From assembly GCF_016463645.1 (NCBI RefSeq), contig NZ_JAEMQX010000005.1, forward strand, positions 1-64,000: a stretch of DNA of 64,000 nt, given 5' to 3'. The notes below the pieces were generated by a model. That model was not told where the DNA came from, did no database searches, and saw only the letters and a program-made list of their open reading frames with translations. Shown here in pieces: positions 1 to 7,784 of this stretch. The translations under genes were made by a program, and so were the position numbers. The stretch is from Sphingopyxis sp. (GTDB lineage Bacteria; Pseudomonadota; Alphaproteobacteria; Sphingomonadales; Sphingomonadaceae). The number at the start of each line of letters is the position of its first letter. Positions within the stretch are counted from its first letter, which is position 1.

Positions 1-2
1 GC

Positions 3-326
3 GTCATACCCGATCCGGTGCTGCTGTTCCGCTATTCGGCGCTCACCTTCAACGCGCACCGCATCCATTACGACCGCGACTATGCGCGGGGTGTCGAGGG
101 CTATCCCGGGCTCGTCGTCCACGGCCCGCTGATAGCGACCCTGCTCATCGATCATGCGCTCCGTGCCGCGCCGGATATCACCCCGCGCCATTTCCGATTC
201 CGTGCCGAGGCGCCGTTGATCGACGGCGCGCCCTTCGACCTCTGCCTCGCTCGCGAGCGCGAAGGCGCACGATTGTGGGCGCGCGATGCGGCGGGGCGCA
301 CGACAATGCGCGCGGACCTCTGCTGA
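3..326 (+). CDS. FAS1-like/MaoC-type acyl-CoA dehydratase, 3' end only
   Basis: This is the last 107 codons of a gene cut by the left edge of the window. The frame is open from the first complete codon, so no start is assigned. The visible stretch DPVLLFRYSALTFNAHRIHY followed by a GYPGLVVHGPL segment is the hot-dog-fold signature of the HTD2/mesaconyl-CoA hydratase-like (FAS1-like dehydratase) family, in which the conserved Asp/His region hydrates or dehydrates an acyl-CoA double bond in the cytoplasm. The C-terminal part is normal for the family and ends after a short beta-rich segment. The gene probably belongs to an acyl-CoA catabolic operon lying to the left and seems unrelated to the regulators that follow. 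The substrate cannot be told from this fragment. Confidence 0.8.
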   Translation, partial: VIPDPVLLFRYSALTFNAHRIHYDRDYARGVEGYPGLVVHGPLIATLLIDHALRAAPDITPRHFRFRAEAPLIDGAPFDLCLAREREGARLWARDAAGRTTMRADLC

Positions 327-443
327 TGGCGGAAATCACACGCGCACTTGTCGCTGTCGCTTCGCCGCCGGGAGCGCTATTATCGCCGGGCAGAAGCATA
401 CCCGCCGGTTGCCGGGGCAGCGCGGGATCGGGACATTCGAGCG

Positions 444-1076
444 ATGCGTGAAAATTCGCCGGCCATCCGGGTCCTGATCGTCGACGACCATCCCGTGCTC
501 CGCGCGGGCGTGGCGGCCATGCTGGGCAACCATTCCGACATGGTCGTGGTCGGAGAGGCCGGCGACGGCGCCGAAGCGCTCGACCAGTTCCGCACGCTCC
601 ATCCCGACGTCGTCGTGATGGACCTTCAGATGCCGGGCACGAACGGGGTCGAGGCGACGGCGGCGATCCGCGCCGAAGCGCCTTCGGCAAAGATACTTGT
701 CCTCACCACCTATGCCGGCGACGTCCAGGCCGTGCGCGCGCTGCGCGCGGGCGCCACCGGCTATCTGCTCAAGAACAGCCTGCGCACCGGGATCGTCGAC
801 GCGGTCCGGAGCGTCCACGCGGGGCGGCGGCATATCGACCCCGCGGTGTCCGAACAGATTGCGCTGCACGTCGCCGACGATCCGCTGACCGAACGCGAAC
901 TCTCGGTTCTCGAACTGGTGGCGCTCGGCCACGCCAACAAACAGGCGGCCGCCGAACTGGGGCTGGCCGAGGAGACGGTCAAGGCGCATCTCAAGAACAT
1001 CTTCCTCAAGCTCGACGTCAACGATCGTACGCGCGCGGTCACCGTTGCGATCGAGCGCGGGATCCTGGGCGGCTGA
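444..1076 (+). CDS. NarL/LuxR-family response regulator
   Basis: A 210-residue response regulator. The receiver domain (about residues 8-125) has the acidic pair in VLIVDDHPVLR, the phospho-acceptor Asp near residue 60 in VVVMDLQMPG, and the Thr and Lys switch residues (LVLTTYAGD, YLLKNS). A LuxR/GerE helix-turn-helix follows (about 150-210; LTERELSVLELVALGHANKQAAAELG). I start at the ATG at 444 because it begins directly before the receiver fold; an in-frame extension to 348 adds 32 Arg-rich residues with no domain. Such regulators activate transcription when phosphorylated by HisKA_3-type kinases, and a kinase of exactly that class is encoded 1 kb downstream, so they are a likely pair. Targets are unknown; the amyloid-like genes that follow are candidates by position only. 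Confidence 0.9.
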   Translation: MRENSPAIRVLIVDDHPVLRAGVAAMLGNHSDMVVVGEAGDGAEALDQFRTLHPDVVVMDLQMPGTNGVEATAAIRAEAPSAKILVLTTYAGDVQAVRALRAGATGYLLKNSLRTGIVDAVRSVHAGRRHIDPAVSEQIALHVADDPLTERELSVLELVALGHANKQAAAELGLAEETVKAHLKNIFLKLDVNDRTRAVTVAIERGILGG

Positions 1077-1218
1077 CCCCCTCGAACGGGGCAGCGGCAT
1101 ACCCCGATGTCGGGGCTGGCGGCCGACGGCAGGCCGGTTATCCCTGTCATCGGGGATGGTGCAATCCCGCAACATCGCGTCGAATGAACCGGCACGCCCG
1201 AACGGGCTGGAGAACGTC

Positions 1219-1926
1219 ATGGAGGACGATGAACCCCTGATCGTGATCGTCGACGACGACGACGCCATTCGCGACGCCGTGATCAATCTTCTCGCATCCG
1301 TCGGCATCGACGCCGTCGGCTTCGGGTCGCCGGCCGAGGCCGATCGCGCGCCGCTCCCCGATCGGCCCGGCTGTTTCATCCTCGACGTGCGCATGCCGGG
1401 GACGAGCGGCCTCGACTTCCAGCGGCAGCTTTACGCCGGGCCGGGCCGGGGCAAGCCGGTCATCTTCCTGACCGCGCACGGCGACATACCGATGTCGGTG
1501 CAGGCGATGAAGGCCGGCGCGATCGATTTCCTCACCAAGCCTTTTCGCGACCAGACGCTGCTCGATGCGGTCCAGACCGCGATCGAACGCGATTGCGCCC
1601 AACGGAACGCGAGCCGGATCTGCGACCGTCATCTGGAACGCTTCTCGGCCCTGACCCCGCGCGAGCGCGAAGTGATGCGCCACGTCGCGATGGGCCGGCT
1701 CAACAAGCAGATCGCCCATGACCTCGGGATCACCGAGGTCACGATCAAGCTGCATCGCAGCAACGTGATGCGCAAGATGAACCTCGCCTCCGCCAGCGAC
1801 CTCGTCCGGTCGTGGGAGACCATGGCGCCGCACCTGTCGGAAGATGCGGCCGGAGCTGCCGGGGTGGCGCCGCGGGGGCGCCCGCCCGATCATCGCCTCC
1901 TCCACGGCAGCGCCGCCTGCTCCTAG
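1219..1926 (+). CDS. FixJ-type response regulator
   Basis: A 235-residue regulator of the FixJ/TodT class. The receiver domain (about 8-125) shows IVIVDDDDAIRDAV, the phospho-acceptor Asp near residue 56 in FILDVRMPGTSG, and the characteristic FLTAHGDIPMSVQAMKAGA and FLTKPF elements. The C-terminal LuxR-type helix-turn-helix (about 155-220) contains LTPREREVMRHVAMG. The ATG at 1219 is chosen because a GGAG ribosome-binding sequence lies just upstream and the receiver starts at once; an ATG at 1156 in frame is possible. FixJ-type regulators usually partner PAS-type HisKA kinases rather than the propeller kinase next door, so its sensor may be elsewhere. It could cross-connect with that kinase or with the FixK/Fnr-like regulator at 9221-9901, since FixJ-to-FixK cascades are known in alphaproteobacteria; that link is inference. 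Confidence 0.9.
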   Translation: MEDDEPLIVIVDDDDAIRDAVINLLASVGIDAVGFGSPAEADRAPLPDRPGCFILDVRMPGTSGLDFQRQLYAGPGRGKPVIFLTAHGDIPMSVQAMKAGAIDFLTKPFRDQTLLDAVQTAIERDCAQRNASRICDRHLERFSALTPREREVMRHVAMGRLNKQIAHDLGITEVTIKLHRSNVMRKMNLASASDLVRSWETMAPHLSEDAAGAAGVAPRGRPPDHRLLHGSAACS

Positions 1927-2051
1927 CGCTTCGCGGCGGACGACGGCGGACGACGGCGGGTGGCCGTCGCGCGTTTAACCCTTATTTGATTTTAGGCCTT
2001 CGCCTCCGCTCCCCCCGCGACTAGTCTCGCGCGCCGTTGAAGGGGGCCAAG

Positions 2052-5000
2052 GTGGGAAGGCTGATCGCGATCCTGATCTTCATTCTGCTCGGCCTGTTGC
2101 CGGGCGGGGCGATGGCGGCGTTCGAACGGTCGGTCTTCCAGTACCACCACCGTCACTGGAGCGAGGAAAGCGACGCGCCGAAGCCTGTCTTCGCGGTAAA
2201 GCAAGGGCGGCGCGGCTATATCTGGATCGCATCCGCCGCCGGGCTGTTCCGTTTCGACGGAATCCGTTTCGACAATGTCAGCGAGGGCGTCGACCTGGTG
2301 CAGCATGGCCCGCCGTCGGCGATCCTCGTGCGCCGAAACGGCGATATCTGGACCAGCTTCGAGCGGTCGGGCCGGTTCGCCGTCTATCGGAACGGCCGCT
2401 TCCGCTTTCTCGATGCGCCACGTTCGCCCGACCGCGTCGCGGCGATGCACGAGGCGGAGGACGGTACGATCTGGGTACTGACCGAACGGACCGGACTGCC
2501 CTTGCTGCGCTATCGCGGCGGCCGATGGACGCGGTTCGGGACGGGGGCGGGCGCACCGTTCGACAATCCCTTCAGCATGGTCGTGACCCGTGACGGCACC
2601 GTCTGGGTTTCCTTTACCGGATCGGTTGCGCGATTGCCCCCAGGCAAGACCCGCTTCGAAACCGTGCAACAAAAACGCCGCGCGCTCGGCCGCTTGTCGC
2701 TCGATCCGCAGGAACGCGTCTGGCTGACCGAACAGGGCGGCTCCTATCCGATCAGTGGGCCGGGCGGCCGCGGTGCGCCGCCGCCGCTTCGCCACGCCTA
2801 CGCCACCGATGCCGCCGAAATACGCGGCTGGCCAATGTTCGACCGCGAGGGCAATCTTTGGATATCGACCTATTATCACGGCATCCAGCGCGTCGCCCGC
2901 CCCGATCCGCGCGGCGCCGCAACCCGCGCCGAGGCGATCGCGAGCGTCGAGCATTTCACCGCGCGCGACGGCCTGTCTTCCAATGCGACCACGGCGATAT
3001 CGCAGGATGCCGAAGGCAATGTCTGGGCCGGAACCGAAAATGGCGTCGACCGCTTCTGGCCGGCGACGCTGCGCTTCGAGCCGGGGCTGACCGACCCCGC
3101 AGCGTTCGGTGACCTCCTCCTCCCGGCATCGGACGGCTCGGTCTACATCGCCCAGGCATCGGCGATCTATCGCGTTCGCCCCGGCGGACATCCCGAGGCG
3201 ATATTCCGCCCCGCGCTGGAGCCAAGCTCGCTCTGCGAAGCACCCGACGGTGCGATCTGGATCGGCGTGCGGAGGGATGTCTTCATCTGGCGCGACGGAA
3301 ACGTCCGGCGGCTGCCCCGCCCCGTACCGCTCGATCTGACCATCTATGATTGCGCATTCGATGCGAGCGGCAGCTATTGGGTGACCGCCTCGCTCGGCGG
3401 CATGGCGCGCTGGCGCGCCGGGCGCTGGGAACATCCGCTCGGGCCCGCAAGCCGCGATTTCATTCCCAAATCGATGATAACCGACCGGAACGGCCGCCTC
3501 TTTGTACAATGGAACGACCGCACGCTCGCACGGATCGACGACACGCACACCACGAGGATCCCGATTCCATGGGACGGATATGAACCCGACGATGCCTCGC
3601 TCTATCCCGCCCCCGACGGGAACCTGTTCGTCGCCGGCCGGTTCGGGCTCGCCCGTCTAGCGGGCGGGCGTTTCCAGTCGGTCTCGGCCCGCCACACGCC
3701 GCTGTTCAGCGGCCTCAATGGCATGGTCAGGACTCCCGAAGGCGACAGCTGGCTTGCCGGGCCCGCCGGCGTGATCCAGATATCCTCCGACCGGCTCGAC
3801 CGCAGCTTCGCAAATCCCTGCGGTGCCGTGCCGATGCGGGTGTTCGGCGCACTCGACGGCCTTCGCAGCCTGCCGCACGACCATAGTCGCCGTTCGATCG
3901 TTCGCGGCGGCGACGGGCGGTTGTGGATCGCGACCCAGACGGGAACGCTCTGGCTCGATCCGGGCGATATCGCGCGCAACCGCCAGCCGCCCCGGGTCGC
4001 GATCAGCGCGCTGTCGGCCGATCGTCTTTATCGCGACCCGCGACGGGTCGAACTGCCCGCCGGCACCTCCGACATCGAAATCGATTTCGCGGTGCTCGCC
4101 TTTGCCAACCCTCGCGCGACGCAGGTGCGCTACCGCATCGAGGGGCAGGACAGCGAATGGGTCGATGCCGGGACGCGGCGACAGGCCTTCTATACCAATC
4201 TTGCGCCGGGCACGTACCGCTTCCACGTCGCCGCCGCCAATGACGACGGCGTATGGAACGAAGAAGGCGCGGCGGTCACATTCGAGATTCCGCCGACCTT
4301 CATCCAGTCGCGCTGGTTCCTGCTGCTGTGCATCGCGGCGGGATTGCTCCTGATCTGGACGTTCATGCAATGGCGCTATGCCGAGGCGATGCGGCGCCTC
4401 AGGAACCGGCTCGAGGAAAGGGTCGGCGAACGCGAGCGGATCGCGCGCGATCTTCACGACACCTTGCTCCAGGGCGTTCAGGGGCTCGTGCTGCAATTCC
4501 AGGCGCTCGCCGACCGGATCCCGGCGGGTGACGGCGAACGCGCGTCGCTCCAGCGGACGCTCGACCTTGCCGACGATATCATCCTCGAAGGGCGCGAACG
4601 CGTCCAGGCGCTCCGCGGACATCAGGACGCGGCCGATCTGGAAAGCGTCATCCGCAATCTCGTGAAGGCGCATCCCTTCTATCCCGCGGTCGAGGTGAAG
4701 GTCGCGATAGAGGGAGCCGCCCGCGCGGTCGATCCGTTCGTCGCGTCCGAGCTGGCGCTCATCGGCGGCGAGGCGCTCTTCAACATCGCGCATCACGCGC
4801 GGGCGACCGAGGTTCGCGTCCTCGTCCGCTTTGCGCGCGACGACCTCTCGATCCGGTTCGCCGACAACGGCGCCGGCATTCCCGACGAGGTGCTTCGGCG
4901 CGGGCAACGCGAAGGCCATTTCGGACTCGTCACGATGCGCGAGCGCACCGAACGGATCGGCGGCAGCTTCGCGATCGACAGTGCGCCCGGGAAAGGAACC

Positions 5001-5129
5001 GCGATCACGATCCGCACCGCGGCCGAAATGGCCTATGCCGATGCCAGACCGGCAAGTCTCGGGCAAAGATTCCGGCGATATTTTTCGGGCAAGCCCGCGT
5101 CCCCTCGCCACGACGACGCGCGGGATTGA
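2052..5129 (+). CDS. Propeller-type hybrid sensor histidine kinase (Reg_prop, Y_Y_Y, HisKA_3)
   Basis: A roughly 1025-residue membrane sensor kinase. Order of parts: signal peptide (about 1-22), a long periplasmic region (about 30-650) with repeated blades such as DGTIWVLTERTG and EGNVWAGTENGVDRFW typical of two-component propellers, a Y_Y_Y domain (about 660-740; QVRYRIEGQDSEW), one transmembrane helix (about 754-775), a HisKA_3 dimerisation/phosphorylation helix with RIARDLHDTLLQG (His near 801), and a HATPase_c domain (about 900-990; N-box ALFNIAHHA, G-box DNGAGIPDE). The GTG start at 2052 has an AGGGGG ribosome-binding sequence; a TTG at 2037 would add five residues. HisKA_3 kinases phosphorylate NarL-type regulators, matching the gene at 444-1076. 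Propeller sensors of this kind often bind oligosaccharides in Bacteroidetes; the ligand here is unknown. Confidence 0.92.
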   Translation: MGRLIAILIFILLGLLPGGAMAAFERSVFQYHHRHWSEESDAPKPVFAVKQGRRGYIWIASAAGLFRFDGIRFDNVSEGVDLVQHGPPSAILVRRNGDIWTSFERSGRFAVYRNGRFRFLDAPRSPDRVAAMHEAEDGTIWVLTERTGLPLLRYRGGRWTRFGTGAGAPFDNPFSMVVTRDGTVWVSFTGSVARLPPGKTRFETVQQKRRALGRLSLDPQERVWLTEQGGSYPISGPGGRGAPPPLRHAYATDAAEIRGWPMFDREGNLWISTYYHGIQRVARPDPRGAATRAEAIASVEHFTARDGLSSNATTAISQDAEGNVWAGTENGVDRFWPATLRFEPGLTDPAAFGDLLLPASDGSVYIAQASAIYRVRPGGHPEAIFRPALEPSSLCEAPDGAIWIGVRRDVFIWRDGNVRRLPRPVPLDLTIYDCAFDASGSYWVTASLGGMARWRAGRWEHPLGPASRDFIPKSMITDRNGRLFVQWNDRTLARIDDTHTTRIPIPWDGYEPDDASLYPAPDGNLFVAGRFGLARLAGGRFQSVSARHTPLFSGLNGMVRTPEGDSWLAGPAGVIQISSDRLDRSFANPCGAVPMRVFGALDGLRSLPHDHSRRSIVRGGDGRLWIATQTGTLWLDPGDIARNRQPPRVAISALSADRLYRDPRRVELPAGTSDIEIDFAVLAFANPRATQVRYRIEGQDSEWVDAGTRRQAFYTNLAPGTYRFHVAAANDDGVWNEEGAAVTFEIPPTFIQSRWFLLLCIAAGLLLIWTFMQWRYAEAMRRLRNRLEERVGERERIARDLHDTLLQGVQGLVLQFQALADRIPAGDGERASLQRTLDLADDIILEGRERVQALRGHQDAADLESVIRNLVKAHPFYPAVEVKVAIEGAARAVDPFVASELALIGGEALFNIAHHARATEVRVLVRFARDDLSIRFADNGAGIPDEVLRRGQREGHFGLVTMRERTERIGGSFAIDSAPGKGTAITIRTAAEMAYADARPASLGQRFRRYFSGKPASPRHDDARD

Positions 5130-5213
5130 CCGCACGCAATCCACCCACCGGGATCATCTGGATATTTCTCCACCCCGGCATTGCCAATTCGCAAAGCAGC
5201 CGGTGCCGCTGCG

Positions 5214-5223
5214 GATCATGATC
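5214..5223. promoter_or_regulatory. Palindrome upstream of amyloid-like operon
   Basis: The 10-base palindrome GATCATGATC lies about 100 bases before the start of the 175-residue secreted protein gene, in the 190-base gap after the kinase gene. It is a possible operator for one of the nearby regulators. A site this short can occur by chance. Confidence 0.25.
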
Positions 5224-5320
5224 AGCCTGTTCGCACCGATGCGGACGGAGTCGGGGAGGATCCGCATCTGCCATGCCATTCGGCATCGCGAGCCGTCCCC
5301 ATTATCGAGAGGAAGACGTC

Positions 5321-5848
5321 ATGATGAAGAAAGTCATGCTGGCGGTGTCGACGCTGGCACTCGCTGCGACGGCCGCACCGGCCCTCGCCCAACAGAACCA
5401 GGACAATGACAACACCACCACCGGCGCCGCAGGCGGCTTCGGCAACGACACCACCGTCGTCAACGACCTGATCGACCTGTTCGTCCAGGACAATGCGGCC
5501 GATACCTTTTCGGACGACGATCAGGACAATGATGGCAACGGCTCGGGCAACGGCAACACCGCCGTCGTCGCGATCCAGACGCTGAACGCCACCAACACCA
5601 ACCAGTATCTCGACGAAGTCGTCGATCTGGACGGTGAAGACGACAGCGACACGGCCGTCGGCTACAACAGCGGCAACAACTCGGTGCGCGGCAATGCGTT
5701 TGCGGCCTATGCCGGCATCCTGAACGCCGCCTGGAACACGGGCATCAACGCCAACACCCAGGCCGCGACCAACATCGCCGCGCAAGGCACCGTCAGCTTC
5801 GGCGACAGCGCTCCGGCTGCTGCCGGCGGCGGCGGCGGCGGCGACTGA
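5321..5848 (+). CDS. Small secreted Asn/Asp/Gly/Ala-rich protein, candidate amyloid subunit (FapB/FapC-like)
   Basis: A 175-residue precursor. The start ATG at 5321 has a good ribosome-binding sequence (GAGAGGAAG). Residues 1-23 form a Sec signal peptide ending in ALAQ. The mature chain is low complexity, rich in Asn, Asp, Gly, Ala and Thr, has no Cys, and contains a segment near the C-terminus (about 120-160) with the Asn/Ala spacing seen in amyloid repeat units (SGNNSVRGNAFAAYAG, NANTQAATNIAAQG). It ends in a Gly run. Its place just before a C39 peptidase and close to a FapF-like outer-membrane protein suggests the major or nucleating subunit of a Fap-like fibre. A strong hairpin follows the stop codon, as is common after highly expressed subunit genes. 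Homology to FapB or FapC is not provable by eye. Confidence 0.6.
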   Translation: MMKKVMLAVSTLALAATAAPALAQQNQDNDNTTTGAAGGFGNDTTVVNDLIDLFVQDNAADTFSDDDQDNDGNGSGNGNTAVVAIQTLNATNTNQYLDEVVDLDGEDDSDTAVGYNSGNNSVRGNAFAAYAGILNAAWNTGINANTQAATNIAAQGTVSFGDSAPAAAGGGGGGD

Positions 5849-5862
5849 TCGAGTCCCCCCGG

Positions 5863-5896
5863 ATGGCCGGCCCGGCTCCACTGACGGGCCGGCCAT
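5863..5896 (+). terminator. Strong intergenic hairpin after subunit gene
   Basis: A perfect 12-base stem (ATGGCCGGCCCG paired with its complement) with a 10-base loop, placed 15 bases after the stop of the 175-residue protein and before the next gene, followed by TTCC rather than a full T-run. It could be a leaky terminator or an RNA 3'-end stabiliser that makes the first gene more abundant than the rest of the operon. Confidence 0.6.
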
Positions 5897-5933
5897 TTCC
5901 TGAAGAAATTTCGCTTTCAAGGAGCCCCGTGTC

Positions 5934-6338
5934 ATGAAACCCCCGATCGTCCCGGTTCTGCTGATCGTGGCAGGCCTGTCCGTGCCCGTATCGGCGCAAT
6001 TGCCTCCACCGGAGACGGCTCCCGTCGTGGCCGTGGCCATCACAGCGGACGTATCGGCGGTCCCGCAGCGTCCGGCTCGACCCGCGCGCAAATCGCCGAT
6101 GCTGAAGGACAACGAGCTCGATACGCTGCGCGGCGGCCAGTCGCTCGTCATCACCAACCAGACGATGGAATCGCTCGTCGCCGGCAACACCCTCAACGGC
6201 GACTATACCGCCGGGTCGGTCGCGCTCAGCGATTTCGCGCTGTCGAATTTCAACGGCGTCGGCAATCTGCTGATCAACACCGGTGCGCAGGTCAGCGCCC
6301 AGAGCGGCATGAACCTCACCATCAACCTCGGCGACTGA
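5934..6338 (+). CDS. Sec-secreted protein with double-glycine processing motif (Fap-associated)
   Basis: A 134-residue precursor with a clear AAGGAG ribosome-binding sequence. Residues 1-21 are a Sec signal peptide (cut after VSA). A Pro/Ala-rich pro-region follows to about residue 56. Residues 57-68 read LKDNELDTLRGG, which matches the double-glycine leader consensus LSxxELxxIxGG at nearly every fixed position. The predicted mature part after Gly68 is about 66 residues, Asn/Leu/Thr-rich, with an NLLINTGAQVS segment near its C-terminus shared with the product of 7077-7655. The C39-family peptidase encoded seven bases downstream is the obvious candidate protease. It may be a minor fibre component or an accessory like FapA/FapE; which one cannot be told. 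Confidence 0.65.
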   Translation: MKPPIVPVLLIVAGLSVPVSAQLPPPETAPVVAVAITADVSAVPQRPARPARKSPMLKDNELDTLRGGQSLVITNQTMESLVAGNTLNGDYTAGSVALSDFALSNFNGVGNLLINTGAQVSAQSGMNLTINLGD

Positions 6339-6345
6339 ATTCGCC

Positions 6346-7080
6346 ATGCGGCCCATGCGCGCCCCGATCGCAGGCTTCCTATGCGCCCTTGCGGCCGCCC
6401 CCGCCGCCGCCGAGGTCCGCCTGACCGGACCCGAAACCGGCAGCAGCTATCAGCTCCAGGTCATGACCTGGTGGGATATTCCCTTCCGCTCGGTCATCCG
6501 CCAGCGCTATGATTTCAGCTGCGGATCGGCCGCGATCGCAACGCTGCTCACCTATCATTATGGCGCGCCGACGTCGGAAACGATGCCCTTTCGCGCGATG
6601 TGGGAAAAGGGCGATCGCGAGGCGATCCGCAAGGTCGGCTTCTCGATGCTCGACATGAAGACCTATCTCGCCTCGCGCGGCTATCGCGCCGAAGGCTTTC
6701 GCCTGACCGTCGAGCAGTTGAAGCAGGTCAAGCGTCCGACGATCGTCCTGATGAACCTCAAGGGCTTCAAGCATTTCGTCGTGATCAAGGGCGTCCGGGG
6801 CGACCGCGTGCTCACCGGCGATTCGGTGCTCGGCCTCAACGAATATTCGCTCGAGGATTTCGGGAAACACTGGAACGGGATCGCGCTCGCGATCGTCGAG
6901 GGCGGCAGAGGACGCCCCGAATTCAACCTCGCAGGCGACTGGGGCCCCTGGTCGCAGGCACCGCTCGAAGAAGACGGGTCGCTCCGTGTCGCGGTTGGCG
7001 ATCTCACGACCAACCTGCCCCCGCAATATCAGCTGTCGCCGCAGATCCTGCTCGACGTGCGCGTCGGCACCGTGAAATGA
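6346..7080 (+). CDS. Periplasmic C39-family peptidase, FapD-like
   Basis: A 244-residue protein with an N-terminal signal peptide (about 1-25, ending APAAAE), so it should act in the periplasm and not as part of an ABC exporter, unlike bacteriocin C39 domains. The papain-like catalytic set is visible: Gln53 and Cys59 in RQRYDFSCGSAAIATLL, His143 in GFKHFVVIKG and Asp159 in LTGDSVLGL. C39 peptidases cleave after double glycine. FapD of Pseudomonas is a stand-alone C39 protein of similar length, needed for Fap amyloid export. The gene starts seven bases after the previous stop and its TGA overlaps the next ATG, so the three genes are translationally linked. Starts at 6346 and 6355 are both possible. 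Confidence 0.85.
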   Translation: MRPMRAPIAGFLCALAAAPAAAEVRLTGPETGSSYQLQVMTWWDIPFRSVIRQRYDFSCGSAAIATLLTYHYGAPTSETMPFRAMWEKGDREAIRKVGFSMLDMKTYLASRGYRAEGFRLTVEQLKQVKRPTIVLMNLKGFKHFVVIKGVRGDRVLTGDSVLGLNEYSLEDFGKHWNGIALAIVEGGRGRPEFNLAGDWGPWSQAPLEEDGSLRVAVGDLTTNLPPQYQLSPQILLDVRVGTVK

Positions 7081-7655
7081 GAAAGACCATGTCCCCACGC
7101 ATCCTCCTGCTCGCCCTCGCGCCCGTGCTCCTCGCTGCTGGCGAGCCGGAGGATGCGGATCCGCTGGCCAATGCCCGGACGGTATCGGACGAGATACTGG
7201 CCACGCAGCGCGGCGGTTTCGCCTTTCAGGGGATGGTGATTTCCTTCGGCGCCGATATCCGCAGTTTCGTCAACGACGAACTCGCGCTGCGCACGATCGT
7301 CAGCTGGACGCCCGAGGGACAGACGATCGAACGCTTCGTTTCGCCCTCGTTGACCGCGGTCGACGCGGCGCAGGTCCAGGGCGGCATCCTGACCAGCGGC
7401 GGCATCAGCATGCGCGTCGGCGACGAGTCAGTGTTCCTCGCCAACAACGGCCAGACGGCATTGATCCAGAGTACCGACGCGATCCAGAACGTGCTGATCA
7501 ACACCGCCAGCAACGTCTCGCTGAACCAGCAGGTCGACGCCGTGCTCGACCTCAGCGGCTATGAAGGCTTCCGCGACGCACTGGCCATGACGCGGATGAG
7601 CGATGCGATCGGCGCGGTGATGGGCGCCCAGACGATCGGCGCACTCGGGAACTGA
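7077..7655 (+). CDS. Second Sec-secreted double-glycine protein (Fap-associated, FapE-like?)
   Basis: A 192-residue precursor. The ATG at 7077 overlaps the peptidase stop (ATGA) and gives a basic N-terminus before a hydrophobic signal peptide (about 1-21); an ATG at 7089 is the alternative. Residues 36-47 read VSDEILATQRGG, a second double-glycine leader-like motif (hydrophobic at -12, -7; Gly-Gly at -2/-1). The mature part would be about 145 residues and includes AIQNVLINTASNVS, matching the NLLINTGAQVS segment of the 134-residue protein, so the two are probably distant paralogues. No Cys, no membrane helix beyond the leader. Likely an accessory secreted component handled by the neighbouring C39 peptidase. 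Confidence 0.6.
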   Translation: MRKTMSPRILLLALAPVLLAAGEPEDADPLANARTVSDEILATQRGGFAFQGMVISFGADIRSFVNDELALRTIVSWTPEGQTIERFVSPSLTAVDAAQVQGGILTSGGISMRVGDESVFLANNGQTALIQSTDAIQNVLINTASNVSLNQQVDAVLDLSGYEGFRDALAMTRMSDAIGAVMGAQTIGALGN

Positions 7656-7694
7656 CGACCCCCCGCCCCCGTTTCGACAGGGACGGTTCACCTG

Positions 7695-7722
7695 GCCCCG
7701 CCGTCATGGCGGGGCTTCTTTC
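7695..7722 (+). terminator. Rho-independent terminator after the amyloid-like operon
   Basis: A perfect 8-base stem (GCCCCGCC / GGCGGGGC) with a five-base loop, followed by TTCTTTCGTT, 40 bases past the last plus-strand stop and before the convergent FapF-like gene. It closes the operon that starts at 5321. Confidence 0.8.
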
Positions 7723-7784
7723 GTTGCGGGCAAGGGAGAGATGGAGAGATGTCCGGCTCGGGGCGGGACGGAGGGCTTCGGGGC

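Noticed and set aside
6346-7080. Bacteriocin-type C39 ABC exporter
   Set aside because: The protein has a signal peptide and no transmembrane or ATP-binding domains, and no such genes are nearby.
5321-7655. Curli (csg) system as an alternative identity for the amyloid-like genes
   Set aside because: No CsgG lipoprotein, no CsgE/CsgF pattern and no 22-residue curlin repeats; the C39 peptidase and coiled-coil barrel fit Fap instead.
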